A program made the translations under genes and the position numbers. DNA of 5,593 nt from Solobacterium sp. (GTDB taxonomy: Bacteria > Bacillota_I > Bacilli_A > Erysipelotrichales > Erysipelotrichaceae), in NCBI GenBank assembly GCA_017419465.1, contig JAFOLE010000021.1:1-5593 (forward strand), read 5' to 3'. Below, in pieces: positions 1 to 5,593 of the stretch. The notes under the pieces were generated by a model. The model saw only the letters and a program-made list of their open reading frames with translations. It did not search any database and was not told the origin of the DNA. Each line of letters starts with the position of its first letter. Within the stretch, counting starts at the first letter, position 1.

Positions 1-2301
1 GCCGGAGTCTGCCGTATCCGCAAGCTTTGCGATCCATACCCTTCTTGCGACGGAATCCTGAAGATCCTGCGCAAGACTGTTCAGGGTATTGAGTGACGTA
101 CGGTTCAGACCAAGCCGCAGGATCAGTTCTTCCTTTTCCTTACGCAGCTGTGTCAGATTCATCCGTTCCTTGAGAAGTTCCGAACGAAGTGCGTTCAGTT
201 CACGTTCCTTCTCAGGCTGTGTGGTTGCGCCGCTTTCATGGAGTGTCTGAAGCACTTCATCACGTCCGGCTTCGGCCTTTTCCAGTTCCTTCTGGTCGCC
301 CTCATATTTTGCTTTGCGCTCTGCGACTTTCTGGTCATATTCAGCAATCTGTTCTTTCATGGCTTTCAGCTGAATCCGCGCAGTCTCTTCCTTTTCAAAC
401 GGGAAGTCCTTGCGCATGCGCTCAGCTGTGCCGTATTCATAGGTTGCTTTTTGGCGCAGTGACGCAGCTTTCTGACGGCAGTCATTCTGTTCACTGATCA
501 GCGCTTCGATTTCCCTGCGTGTCTTCGGCATACGGGCATTCAGCGCTTCCAGCTGCTTTGCCTTCTCCTGGAAGTCCGCAATGACCGCTTCTGATTCATC
601 ACAGGCCATCTTCAGCAGGTTGATTCTGGAATTCAGGATATTGATGGCATCATCCGTAAGTCCCGGCATACGCGCATCTTCAAATGCGGTTTCCGCTTCC
701 CGCTTTTCCAGCTCCGCCTTTTCCTTGGCGGCATGTGCGTGACGGGCACCGAGTTCTGCGGCGTCACGGGCATTGTTCATAATTGCTTCAGCTTCGCGGA
801 CACGGTCTTCGGTCGGCGTACCGACGGATTTCACTGCACGCTTTGGATGATGTACCGAACCGCAGACCGGACACGGACGTCCTTCGATCAGCGTTTCCGC
901 AAGAATGCCTGCCTGTCCGGCAAGATACGCGCCGAGAATGGCATGATATTCCTCGGACACACGGTTGAAACGCGCATTTTCCTGCTTGAGCGCATCCACC
1001 ATGTTTTCATAGCTTCTCTCGGCCGCACGCCAGCTCTGGTAACGGTCTCTTGCGCGGTTATAGGTCACGATACCGCGGCGTACTTCCCGCAGTTTCTCTT
1101 CTTCCTTCTGCAGGGTTCCGTCCGATCCGCGAAGACTTTCCGCTTCGACGATATCATTATGCAGGTTTCCCTGAAGGTGTGTGATTTTTCCGGTCAGTGA
1201 TTCTGCCTTGGCCTCAAACTCCTCTGCCTCTTTCGTGCTCTGTTCGGCGAGCTGTTCCATACGGTTCAGTTCAAGGAACTTTGACATGGAGCGTTCCGTG
1301 TCATCCACCTTCTTGCGCAGAATATTCATCCGCGTCACTTCCACATGCGTGGTCAGTTCTTCCAGGGATGCCTTGGACTTTTCCTTCTGTCCGCTGAGTT
1401 CAGGAATCTTTGCGGATGCTTTTTCCAGGTGATCAAAGATCTCAAGCACCTGTTCGCCGCGGGAAATCCGGGAGTTCAGGCGGGCGATGGTCTCGTCCCC
1501 TTCTTTTACTTCCCTGTCCTTGCGTTCCAGCAGCATCGTATCTTCATTGATAATGCGCTGTGCGACAAGAATGCTCTGGGAAGGATCTGCAGTTTCACCG
1601 AATTCCTTCAGCTCGGCAAGTGCCTTTGCATAGCGGCTCTCTTCCCCGCAGGAAAGCTGTGCCACAGCACGGCCGGTGTCATGACGGCGTTCCTGGATGC
1701 GGTGCGTCAGGCGCTGTTCTTCCTTTCGCAGATGTTCTTCGATTTTCTGATACGGTTCGGTCTGGAACAGCTGCCGGAAGATCCGGCTGCGTGATTCGGT
1801 ATCGGCTGTCAGAAGTTCCTGGAATCTTCCCTGGGCGATCATGACGATCTGCGTAAACTGACGGACATCCAGTCCCATCAGTTCATAGACCGCACGGTTT
1901 GTCTCTTCCACACCGCTGATCCGGAATCCGTCCGGACCGGTCAGTTCCGCCTCGGCGGGATGGTGAACAACACGCACGGTCTCATTTTCATTGACCTGTT
2001 CATAGTCATAAGCCGGATTGCGGACAATGCGGTATTTTGTGCCGCGGAACTCAAACTCCAGCGCAACATACGTCTGTTCGGTTTCCTTGGCATACTGGCT
2101 TCTCAGCATGTCCTGGCTTCTGCCCTGCGTACTGGCTTCGCCATACAGTGCAAACGTGATGGCGTCAAATATTGCAGTCTTACCCGCACCGGTATCACCG
2201 GTCACAAGATAAAGACCATGATTTCCGAATTTCGAGAAATCTATCTCGGTCGGCACGGAATAGGATCCAAATGCCGATATGCTCAGTCTGATCGGTCTCA
2301 T
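1..2301 (-). CDS. sbcC: SbcC, ATPase subunit of the SbcCD nuclease (5' part of gene, 767 codons, runs off the left edge)
   Basis: This is the SMC-like, Rad50-type ATPase that partners SbcD to open and cleave hairpins and protein-blocked double-strand ends. I translated the frame from the ATG at 2301 down to base 1 and found no stop or frameshift. The N-terminal lobe starts MRPIRLSISAFGSY and has a Walker A motif, GDTGAGKT (residues 35-42). The Q-loop segment QFTQIVMIAQGRF (148-160) is typical of SbcC. From about residue 180 to 740 the protein is Glu/Lys/Arg/Leu-rich coiled coil. It is interrupted at the apex by the zinc hook CPVCG (C477, C480) followed by SVHHP. The visible part ends at KLADTADSG, where the C-terminal lobe normally begins. 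The signature motif, Walker B and D-loop (roughly the last 250 residues of a usual ~1,020-1,050) therefore lie outside the window, which is a window effect and not a broken gene. The start is supported by GGAGGT at 2312-2307, five bases upstream, and by the ATGA overlap with the sbcD stop. Confidence 0.97.
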   Translation of the reverse strand, partial: MRPIRLSISAFGSYSVPTEIDFSKFGNHGLYLVTGDTGAGKTAIFDAITFALYGEASTQGRSQDMLRSQYAKETEQTYVALEFEFRGTKYRIVRNPAYDYEQVNENETVRVVHHPAEAELTGPDGFRISGVEETNRAVYELMGLDVRQFTQIVMIAQGRFQELLTADTESRSRIFRQLFQTEPYQKIEEHLRKEEQRLTHRIQERRHDTGRAVAQLSCGEESRYAKALAELKEFGETADPSQSILVAQRIINEDTMLLERKDREVKEGDETIARLNSRISRGEQVLEIFDHLEKASAKIPELSGQKEKSKASLEELTTHVEVTRMNILRKKVDDTERSMSKFLELNRMEQLAEQSTKEAEEFEAKAESLTGKITHLQGNLHNDIVEAESLRGSDGTLQKEEEKLREVRRGIVTYNRARDRYQSWRAAERSYENMVDALKQENARFNRVSEEYHAILGAYLAGQAGILAETLIEGRPCPVCGSVHHPKRAVKSVGTPTEDRVREAEAIMNNARDAAELGARHAHAAKEKAELEKREAETAFEDARMPGLTDDAINILNSRINLLKMACDESEAVIADFQEKAKQLEALNARMPKTRREIEALISEQNDCRQKAASLRQKATYEYGTAERMRKDFPFEKEETARIQLKAMKEQIAEYDQKVAERKAKYEGDQKELEKAEAGRDEVLQTLHESGATTQPEKERELNALRSELLKERMNLTQLRKEKEELILRLGLNRTSLNTLNSLAQDLQDSVARRVWIAKLADTADSG

Positions 2302-3476
2302 TCCGTACCTCCAAATGTATCTGCGATGAGTTCCGCCATGTACTGTTTCTGTGCATCATTCATCGGTTCCTTGTTTCTAAACTCATAGAAGTCCGCAAAC
2401 AGCGCATTCGGTTCCTTCAGCTTCAGCTGGCGGATCGCGGTAAGGACACCGTCCCGCACTTCGGTATGAACCTCGGTCGTTCCTTCCAGACGAATCCGTC
2501 CGTCCGCATAGGCAACGCCCATGACATACGGATACTTGTCTTTCAGAACACGGATAACATCCGGGATGTCCTTGGTTTCCTTCAGGATGATATTTACGTA
2601 CATGTCTTTATACGCAGCGATCATCTCCGGATTGAGAAGTTCCCGGAATGTGCCGATGAGGTTCTTCATTTCCCGTTCCGGGGTCAGTTCGATCGTACTG
2701 ATACGATATGTTCCCTTGTCTTCAAGGTTTACCAGCGTAAAGGAACGCTCCGCGCCGATTTCCGCAGTGGAGTAGATCAGCGGTGCACCGCTGTAGCGGA
2801 CCGTATCGATTCCGACAGACTGTGCAGTATGAACATGTCCGAGCGCAACATAGTCAAACCCGGCAAGCACGGAGACATCAACGATCTCACTTCCAAGCGA
2901 AAGATAATCTTCCGAACCGCCTGCCGGCACGACGGCACCGTCAAAGTACTGATGCGCGATCAGAACATTGCGTTCATTCATATCCAGTTTTGCCTTACTG
3001 AGGGCATATGCCACGGCTTCCGTGAAGGTTTCGCATTCCGGTTCCCCTTCTGCCTTATAACGATTGACGACAGACGGCGTAATGTACGGAAGGCACCAAA
3101 CATGAAGCGGACCGTATTTGTCCAGCATGTCAATGCATTCCATCTTTCCGGTCCAGGTGCCGCATACATGAATGTTCATCTCTTCAAGGAGTGCCGCACC
3201 ATAATTGATCAGGTCTCCCCGGTCATGGTTTCCGGCAATCATAAAGACATCGATGTCTTCATCCTTCAATGCGCAGAGAAACTCATTCAGAACTTCCATC
3301 GCATCCGCTTCCGGCACCTGAGAATCATAAATATCGCCGGCAAGAATAACGGCATCGACCTCTCTCTTTACTGCTTTTTCTACGACCTGCTTAAGAACAC
3401 TGCGCTGATTTTCAATCATCGAGTAGCTGTTCACCTTCCTGCCAAGGTGCAGGTCTGCCAAATGTGCAAATCTCAT
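2298..3476 (-). CDS. sbcD: SbcD, Mre11-type nuclease subunit of SbcCD
   Basis: Metal-dependent phosphoesterase of the Mre11 family. With SbcC it forms the cytoplasmic nuclease that processes hairpins and blocked DNA ends. The chosen start gives 392 residues, close to the usual ~380-400. All metal-binding motifs are present in order: DLH (D8, H10), GDIYD (47-51, D48), GNHD (82-85), H175 in LIAHQYFDG, and GHVH (213-216). The remaining ~120 C-terminal residues fit the capping region. The frame is open further upstream to an ATG at 3587, but I chose the ATG at 3476 because the family begins directly with MRFAHLADLHLG. The extra 37 residues (with a hydrophobic run VVICAALVIVGF) match nothing I know in the family. 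There is no recognisable Shine-Dalgarno sequence before 3476; the preceding bases are TATAAT-AAGCAC-ATG. The gene is first in a two-gene unit with sbcC and is separated from the upstream ATPase gene by a terminator. Confidence 0.96.
   Translation of the reverse strand: MRFAHLADLHLGRKVNSYSMIENQRSVLKQVVEKAVKREVDAVILAGDIYDSQVPEADAMEVLNEFLCALKDEDIDVFMIAGNHDRGDLINYGAALLEEMNIHVCGTWTGKMECIDMLDKYGPLHVWCLPYITPSVVNRYKAEGEPECETFTEAVAYALSKAKLDMNERNVLIAHQYFDGAVVPAGGSEDYLSLGSEIVDVSVLAGFDYVALGHVHTAQSVGIDTVRYSGAPLIYSTAEIGAERSFTLVNLEDKGTYRISTIELTPEREMKNLIGTFRELLNPEMIAAYKDMYVNIILKETKDIPDVIRVLKDKYPYVMGVAYADGRIRLEGTTEVHTEVRDGVLTAIRQLKLKEPNALFADFYEFRNKEPMNDAQKQYMAELIADTFGGTE
2307..2312 (-). promoter_or_regulatory. 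Ribosome binding site of sbcC
   Basis: GGAGGT on the minus strand, five bases before the ATG at 2301 and inside the last codons of sbcD. With the 4-base ATGA overlap (sbcD stop 2300-2298, sbcC start 2301-2299) it points to tightly linked translation of the two subunits. It is much stronger than anything in front of sbcD. Confidence 0.85.
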
Positions 3477-3482
3477 GTGCTT

Positions 3483-3488
3483 ATTATA
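3483..3488 (-). promoter_or_regulatory. Possible -10 box directly before sbcD
   Basis: A perfect TATAAT on the minus strand, separated from the sbcD ATG (3476) by only AAGCAC. If it is used, transcription would start at or within a base or two of the ATG, giving a leaderless or nearly leaderless mRNA. No good -35 hexamer lies 15-19 bases upstream (the 17-nt position reads TGATAG) and there is no TGn extension, so it may be chance. Confidence 0.35.
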
Positions 3489-3504
3489 ACGCGAATCGAA
3501 GCCA

Positions 3505-3532
3505 ACTATCACCAACGCTGCGCAAATGACAA
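3505..3532 (-). promoter_or_regulatory. Alternative weak promoter for sbcDC
   Basis: TTGTCA (3532-3527, 5 of 6 to the -35 consensus), a 16-nt spacer, then GATAGT (3510-3505, 4 of 6 to the -10 consensus). A transcript from here would have a leader of about 20 bases, still without an evident Shine-Dalgarno sequence. Some promoter is expected between 3477 and 3597, because the terminator at 3626-3598 isolates sbcDC from the upstream gene. Confidence 0.3.
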
Positions 3533-3597
3533 CGTTTCGTAATACATGTTTCAGGGGATTCTTATTTCGGATCTTATTACAAAACATACATGCAGCT

Positions 3598-3626
3598 AAA
3601 AAGAGCAGCCGGAACTCAGGCTGCTC
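3598..3626 (-). terminator. Intrinsic terminator of the AAA ATPase gene
   Basis: On the minus strand GAGCAGCC (3626-3619) pairs perfectly with GGCTGCTC (3610-3603) across an 8-base loop and is followed at once by TTTTT (3602-3598). It lies 33 bases after the ATPase stop codon and before sbcD, so it closes the ATPase unit and separates it from sbcDC. There is no comparable T-run on the plus-strand side. Confidence 0.88.
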
Positions 3627-3659
3627 AGCTCGGTGATACTGCTGTTCCCCCAGAACTCA

Positions 3660-4913
3660 CTACTGATCCAGACTTTCAGGATCTAACAGGAAGTCAAAGA
3701 CACTCATTACCAGAACGCCATCCTCGTTATACAGCGGGGCCAATGCATCTTTGGTGATAATGATCTTTTTAAAGCCATCTCCGGTACTGATCAGAGGCCG
3801 CTGTTCCTGTTTGGTTTTGTCACCATCCGGCATGGCGAAAGCAGACTGGATATAATAGCGTTTGGAACCTTTATTGCATACAAAATCAATTTCTAACTGT
3901 TTTCTGATCTTTTTGCCGTTCTTATCGGTTTCATTAATCACGACAACACCGACATCTACGTTATATCCCCTGACCTTCAATTCATTGAAAATGATATTTT
4001 CCATTGCATGTGTTTCTTCGACCTGTCTGAAATTCAGTCTGGCATTTCGAAGCCCGAGATCTGTGAAGTAATACTTTGACGGCGTGCCAATATATTTCTT
4101 TCCTTTAATGTCATACCTGATTGCATTGTCAATCAGAAAAGAATCTTCAAGATATTCGATATATCGCTTGATCGTGGCTTTATTGATTTTTTTATTCTTC
4201 ACGCTCTTAAAGGTTGCAGAGAGCTTGTTCGGATTGGTCAGGGAGCCGATGGAAGAGGACAGGATATTAATCAGTTCCTCGAGTTCTGCCTTGTTTCTGA
4301 TATTATTTCTGCCTGTAATATCGGAAATATATGTCTCCTCAAACAGGGACTTCAGAAAATCAGCCTTCTGATCCGGCGACTGGAACCCCAGCACCAGCGG
4401 CAGACCGCCGTAAAGTACATAATCACGCCATCCATCCGTCTTCTCTCCATCGTATACAGACATAAACTCAGCAAATGTCAGTGGGTACATATGTACTTCA
4501 TCGCCCCGGCCGCGGAACTCTGTAATGATATCCTTTGAAAGAAACTTTGCATTGCTGCCGGTCACATAGACATCGACATTCTTTCTTCTTGCAAGACTGT
4601 TCAGTATCGATTCGAAATCACTGAGAAGCTGTACTTCATCCAGTAATACATAGTACTGATTCTGATCAGTAAATTGTTCTGTAATAAAAGAAAAGAATAC
4701 CTCCGGATCCTGATACTTTTTGTTTTCAAACACATCAAAGGCCATTTCAATGATGTGGTCATCCGGAACTCCTTCGTTCCGCAGATACTCTCTGAACAGT
4801 TCAAAAAGCAGATAGGATTTTCCGCATCTGCGTATACCGGTAATGACCTTGATCAGCCCATTATGACGCTTGGAGATCAGTTTATTCAGGTAAATATCTC
4901 TGCGAATTTGCAT
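3660..4913 (-). CDS. AAA-type ATPase with C-terminal DUF4143 domain, function unknown
   Basis: A 417-residue protein with the layout of the AAA_14/DUF4143 ATPases, which are widespread accessory proteins with no established function. The N-terminal NTPase domain has Walker A GIRRCGKS (26-33), Walker B YYVLLDEVQ (87-95; D92, E93), a sensor-type segment TGSNA (118-122) and the conserved FRGRGDE (133-139; arginines 134 and 136), followed by YPLTFAEF. Residues ~220-292 look like a winged helix (NKATIKRYIEYLEDSFL, then KYYFTDLGLRNA). The C-terminal ~115 residues recall a PD-(D/E)XK nuclease fold, with E305 or E311 and EIDF (D343). The usual E-x-K position reads Q356-S357-A358, so nuclease activity is doubtful. 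I chose the start at 4913 because of AGAGGTGA at 4925-4918; the ATG at 4955 would add 14 residues encoded by an upstream palindrome. The gene has its own promoter and terminator. Several 60-base stretches are near 30-40% G+C (30% at 4141-4200), below the sbcDC genes, which suggests acquisition by transfer. No signal peptide or membrane segment is visible. Confidence 0.9.
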   Translation of the reverse strand: MQIRRDIYLNKLISKRHNGLIKVITGIRRCGKSYLLFELFREYLRNEGVPDDHIIEMAFDVFENKKYQDPEVFFSFITEQFTDQNQYYVLLDEVQLLSDFESILNSLARRKNVDVYVTGSNAKFLSKDIITEFRGRGDEVHMYPLTFAEFMSVYDGEKTDGWRDYVLYGGLPLVLGFQSPDQKADFLKSLFEETYISDITGRNNIRNKAELEELINILSSSIGSLTNPNKLSATFKSVKNKKINKATIKRYIEYLEDSFLIDNAIRYDIKGKKYIGTPSKYYFTDLGLRNARLNFRQVEETHAMENIIFNELKVRGYNVDVGVVVINETDKNGKKIRKQLEIDFVCNKGSKRYYIQSAFAMPDGDKTKQEQRPLISTGDGFKKIIITKDALAPLYNEDGVLVMSVFDFLLDPESLDQ

Positions 4914-4917
4914 TCTG

Positions 4918-4925
4918 TCACCTCT
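4918..4925 (-). promoter_or_regulatory. Ribosome binding site that decides the ATPase start
   Basis: AGAGGTGA on the minus strand, four bases (CAGA) before the ATG at 4913. This favours 4913 over the in-frame ATG at 4955, which lies within the palindrome and has no Shine-Dalgarno sequence before it. Confidence 0.82.
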
Positions 4926-4935
4926 ATTTATGATA

Positions 4936-4964
4936 CAAAAATGCGGATTCCGCATTTTTGTTCA
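4936..4964. repeat. Proximal palindromic repeat, probable operator or leader hairpin
   Basis: Bases 4936-4960 are a perfect 12+1+12 palindrome: CAAAAATGCGGA and TCCGCATTTTTG around a central T at 4948. Bases 4942-4964 are repeated exactly at 5017-5039. Relative to the predicted promoter this copy begins at about +1 and lies in the untranslated leader, about 10 bases above the ribosome binding site. A protein bound here would block initiation or early elongation. In RNA it can form a hairpin of about 10-11 base pairs with a 3-base loop. Confidence 0.8.
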
Positions 4965-4969
4965 CTAGC

Positions 4970-4998
4970 ATCATAATCCGTTCAGACCAGATTATCAA
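4970..4998 (-). promoter_or_regulatory. Sigma-A-type promoter of the AAA ATPase gene
   Basis: Minus-strand TTGATA (4998-4993; 5 of 6 to TTGACA), an optimal 17-nt spacer, then TATGAT (4975-4970; 5 of 6 to TATAAT). The start site is predicted near 4964-4962, giving a leader of about 50 bases. One copy of the palindromic repeat lies about 18 bases upstream of the -35 box and the other at the predicted start site. Confidence 0.75.
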
Positions 4999-5016
4999 TG
5001 TTCTGCGAAACATTTT

Positions 5017-5039
5017 TGCGGATTCCGCATTTTTGTTCA
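5017..5039. repeat. Distal palindromic repeat, probable upstream operator
   Basis: Exact copy of the 23 bases at 4942-4964, containing the palindrome TGCGGATTCCGCA (6+1+6, centre 5023). The outer arm on the 5016 side is a T-run here where the proximal copy has an A-run, so only the 13-base core is symmetric. The two centres are 75 bp apart, close to seven helical turns, so the sites would lie on roughly the same face of the DNA. This copy is just upstream of the -35 box. Confidence 0.75.
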
Positions 5040-5100
5040 ATTCACAGAGATTTTGTTTAACAATGCCAACTCGTTTCTGTCATGTTCAGCCTCACTCCGA

Positions 5101-5593
5101 TCAGCCCGGATTTTCCGCAGCTGCAGCGTCAGGCGAAGTTGATTGTTGTTCAGGAACCGGTTCTGTCGGTTCCGGAACAGGTGTCGGCTGGCATGCGCCT
5201 GTTCCTGTCGGCATCAGCGTCTCCGGACATGTACAGTTTGTTCCATCCCAGTTTCCTCCGGAATTAATACACGGAGCTGAAAGATCCGGGGTTGGTTCAG
5301 GGGTTGCCGGTGTCGGTTCAGCCGTTGCTGGAGTTGGCACAGGCGTTGCCGGTGTCTGTGCAGGTGCTTCTGTTGCCGGAGCTGTTGTCGCAGTCGGAGT
5401 CGGCGAAGGTGTTGCGGTTTCCTCCGGTTCCTCGGATGGAGTCGCTGTTGGCGTCGGAGTGATATCCGGTACCGCTTCGGTTTCCGCAGTGAGCGGGTCT
5501 TCCTTGTATTCGGAGTTGGTCAGCGGGTCGGTCTTGATCAGTCCGTCCGGTACACCGATGATATTCGGAATCGCCGCAAGCGGCTTCGGACGA
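5101..5593 (-). CDS. C-terminal end of a Pro/Thr-rich, probably extracellular protein (5' part outside the window)
   Basis: The frame is open from the right edge (first full codon at 5592) to TGA at 5103-5101, giving 163 visible residues. They read, in order: RPKPLAAIPNIIGVPDGLIK and a short polar stretch (about 1-44), a low-complexity linker of about 60 residues built from TPTP, PATP and EPTP units, a four-cysteine module (5271-5191) with the pattern C-x11-C-x-C-x11-C containing SGGNWDGT, then a PTPVPEPTEPVPE tail ending DAAAAENPG. No LPxTG sorting signal or terminal membrane segment is present, so anchoring, if any, would be N-terminal. Long Pro/Thr linkers of this type are usual on the outside of Gram-positive cells. 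One guess is the tail of a class A penicillin-binding protein, but no catalytic motif is in the window to show this. I do not recognise the gene. The GTG at 5340 is an internal valine codon within the linker, not a start. No clear terminator follows the stop. Confidence 0.75.
   Translation of the reverse strand, partial: RPKPLAAIPNIIGVPDGLIKTDPLTNSEYKEDPLTAETEAVPDITPTPTATPSEEPEETATPSPTPTATTAPATEAPAQTPATPVPTPATAEPTPATPEPTPDLSAPCINSGGNWDGTNCTCPETLMPTGTGACQPTPVPEPTEPVPEQQSTSPDAAAAENPG

Noticed and set aside
1..1800. Several 60-150-codon plus-strand frames opposite sbcC
   Set aside because: The minus-strand frame is continuously open for 767 codons with SbcC motifs; the plus-strand frames are its shadows.
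2466..3542. A 358-codon open frame on the plus strand opposite sbcD
   Set aside because: It is the antisense shadow of a strongly conserved gene with all Mre11 motifs; its translation has no recognisable domain.
3477..3587. N-terminal extension of SbcD from the ATG at 3587, with a hydrophobic stretch that could pass for a membrane anchor
   Set aside because: The SbcD family starts at MRFAHLADLHLG. The extension begins almost at the upstream terminator, lacks a ribosome binding site and would place a cytoplasmic nuclease on a membrane anchor.
4914..4955. Longer ATPase start at the ATG at 4955
   Set aside because: The added codons are encoded by the palindrome and leader, with no ribosome binding site before them; the ATG at 4913 has AGAGGTGA at good spacing and matches the family's usual beginning.
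4942..5039. The 23-base direct repeats as an insertion-site duplication or CRISPR-like array
   Set aside because: There are only two copies, a 52-base spacer containing a promoter, no transposase and no cas genes; an operator pair explains them better.
5053..5063. Short palindrome TTGTTTAACAA upstream of the distal repeat
   Set aside because: Only 5+1+5 bases, A+T-rich, single copy and not placed at a promoter element; expected by chance.
5101..5340. A separate 79-residue small protein starting at GTG 5340
   Set aside because: The frame continues open without interruption to the right edge with the same Pro/Thr-rich composition, so this is the end of a longer gene.

Overview
The window carries four genes, all read from the minus strand. 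It looks like a chromosomal segment of a Gram-positive anaerobe (Bacillota/Firmicutes). The taxonomic lean rests on the style of the SbcD/SbcC proteins, the sigma-A-like promoter hexamers, the GGAGGT-type ribosome binding sites, a classical U-tailed terminator and an AAA ATPase/DUF4143 gene of a kind common in gut Firmicutes. A family-level assignment (Erysipelotrichia-like or Lachnospiraceae-like) would be a guess.

In transcription order (right to left): (1) 5593-5101 is the 3' end of a gene for a large, probably extracellular protein. It has a long Pro/Thr/Ala-rich linker, a small four-cysteine module and an acidic tail; the N-terminal domains lie outside the window. (2) 5100-4914 is an intergenic region with a good sigma-A-type promoter (TTGATA, 17 nt, TATGAT). 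Two copies of a 23-nt repeat built on the palindrome TGCGGATTCCGCA bracket it, exactly 75 bp apart. (3) 4913-3660 encodes a 417-residue AAA-type ATPase with a C-terminal DUF4143 domain, followed by an intrinsic terminator at 3626-3598. (4) 3476-2298 is sbcD and 2301-1 is sbcC (first 767 codons). They overlap as ATGA and form a two-gene unit encoding the Mre11-Rad50-type SbcCD nuclease.

SbcD and SbcC act together as an ATP-regulated nuclease on hairpins and blocked DNA ends, so the left 3.5 kb is an ordinary DNA-repair operon cut by the window edge. The ATPase gene is a separate transcription unit with its own promoter and terminator. It is visibly more A+T-rich than the genes around it and looks like an accessory insertion between two core genes. 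Its function is unknown.

The part most worth a second look is the repeat-promoter-repeat arrangement in front of the ATPase gene. It resembles a dedicated two-site operator for a regulator that is not identifiable here. Secondary points are the lack of a Shine-Dalgarno sequence at sbcD, where a TATAAT box sits six bases before the ATG, and the four-cysteine module in the proline-rich tail. I found no RNA genes, CRISPR array, insertion sequence or complete novel multi-gene system.
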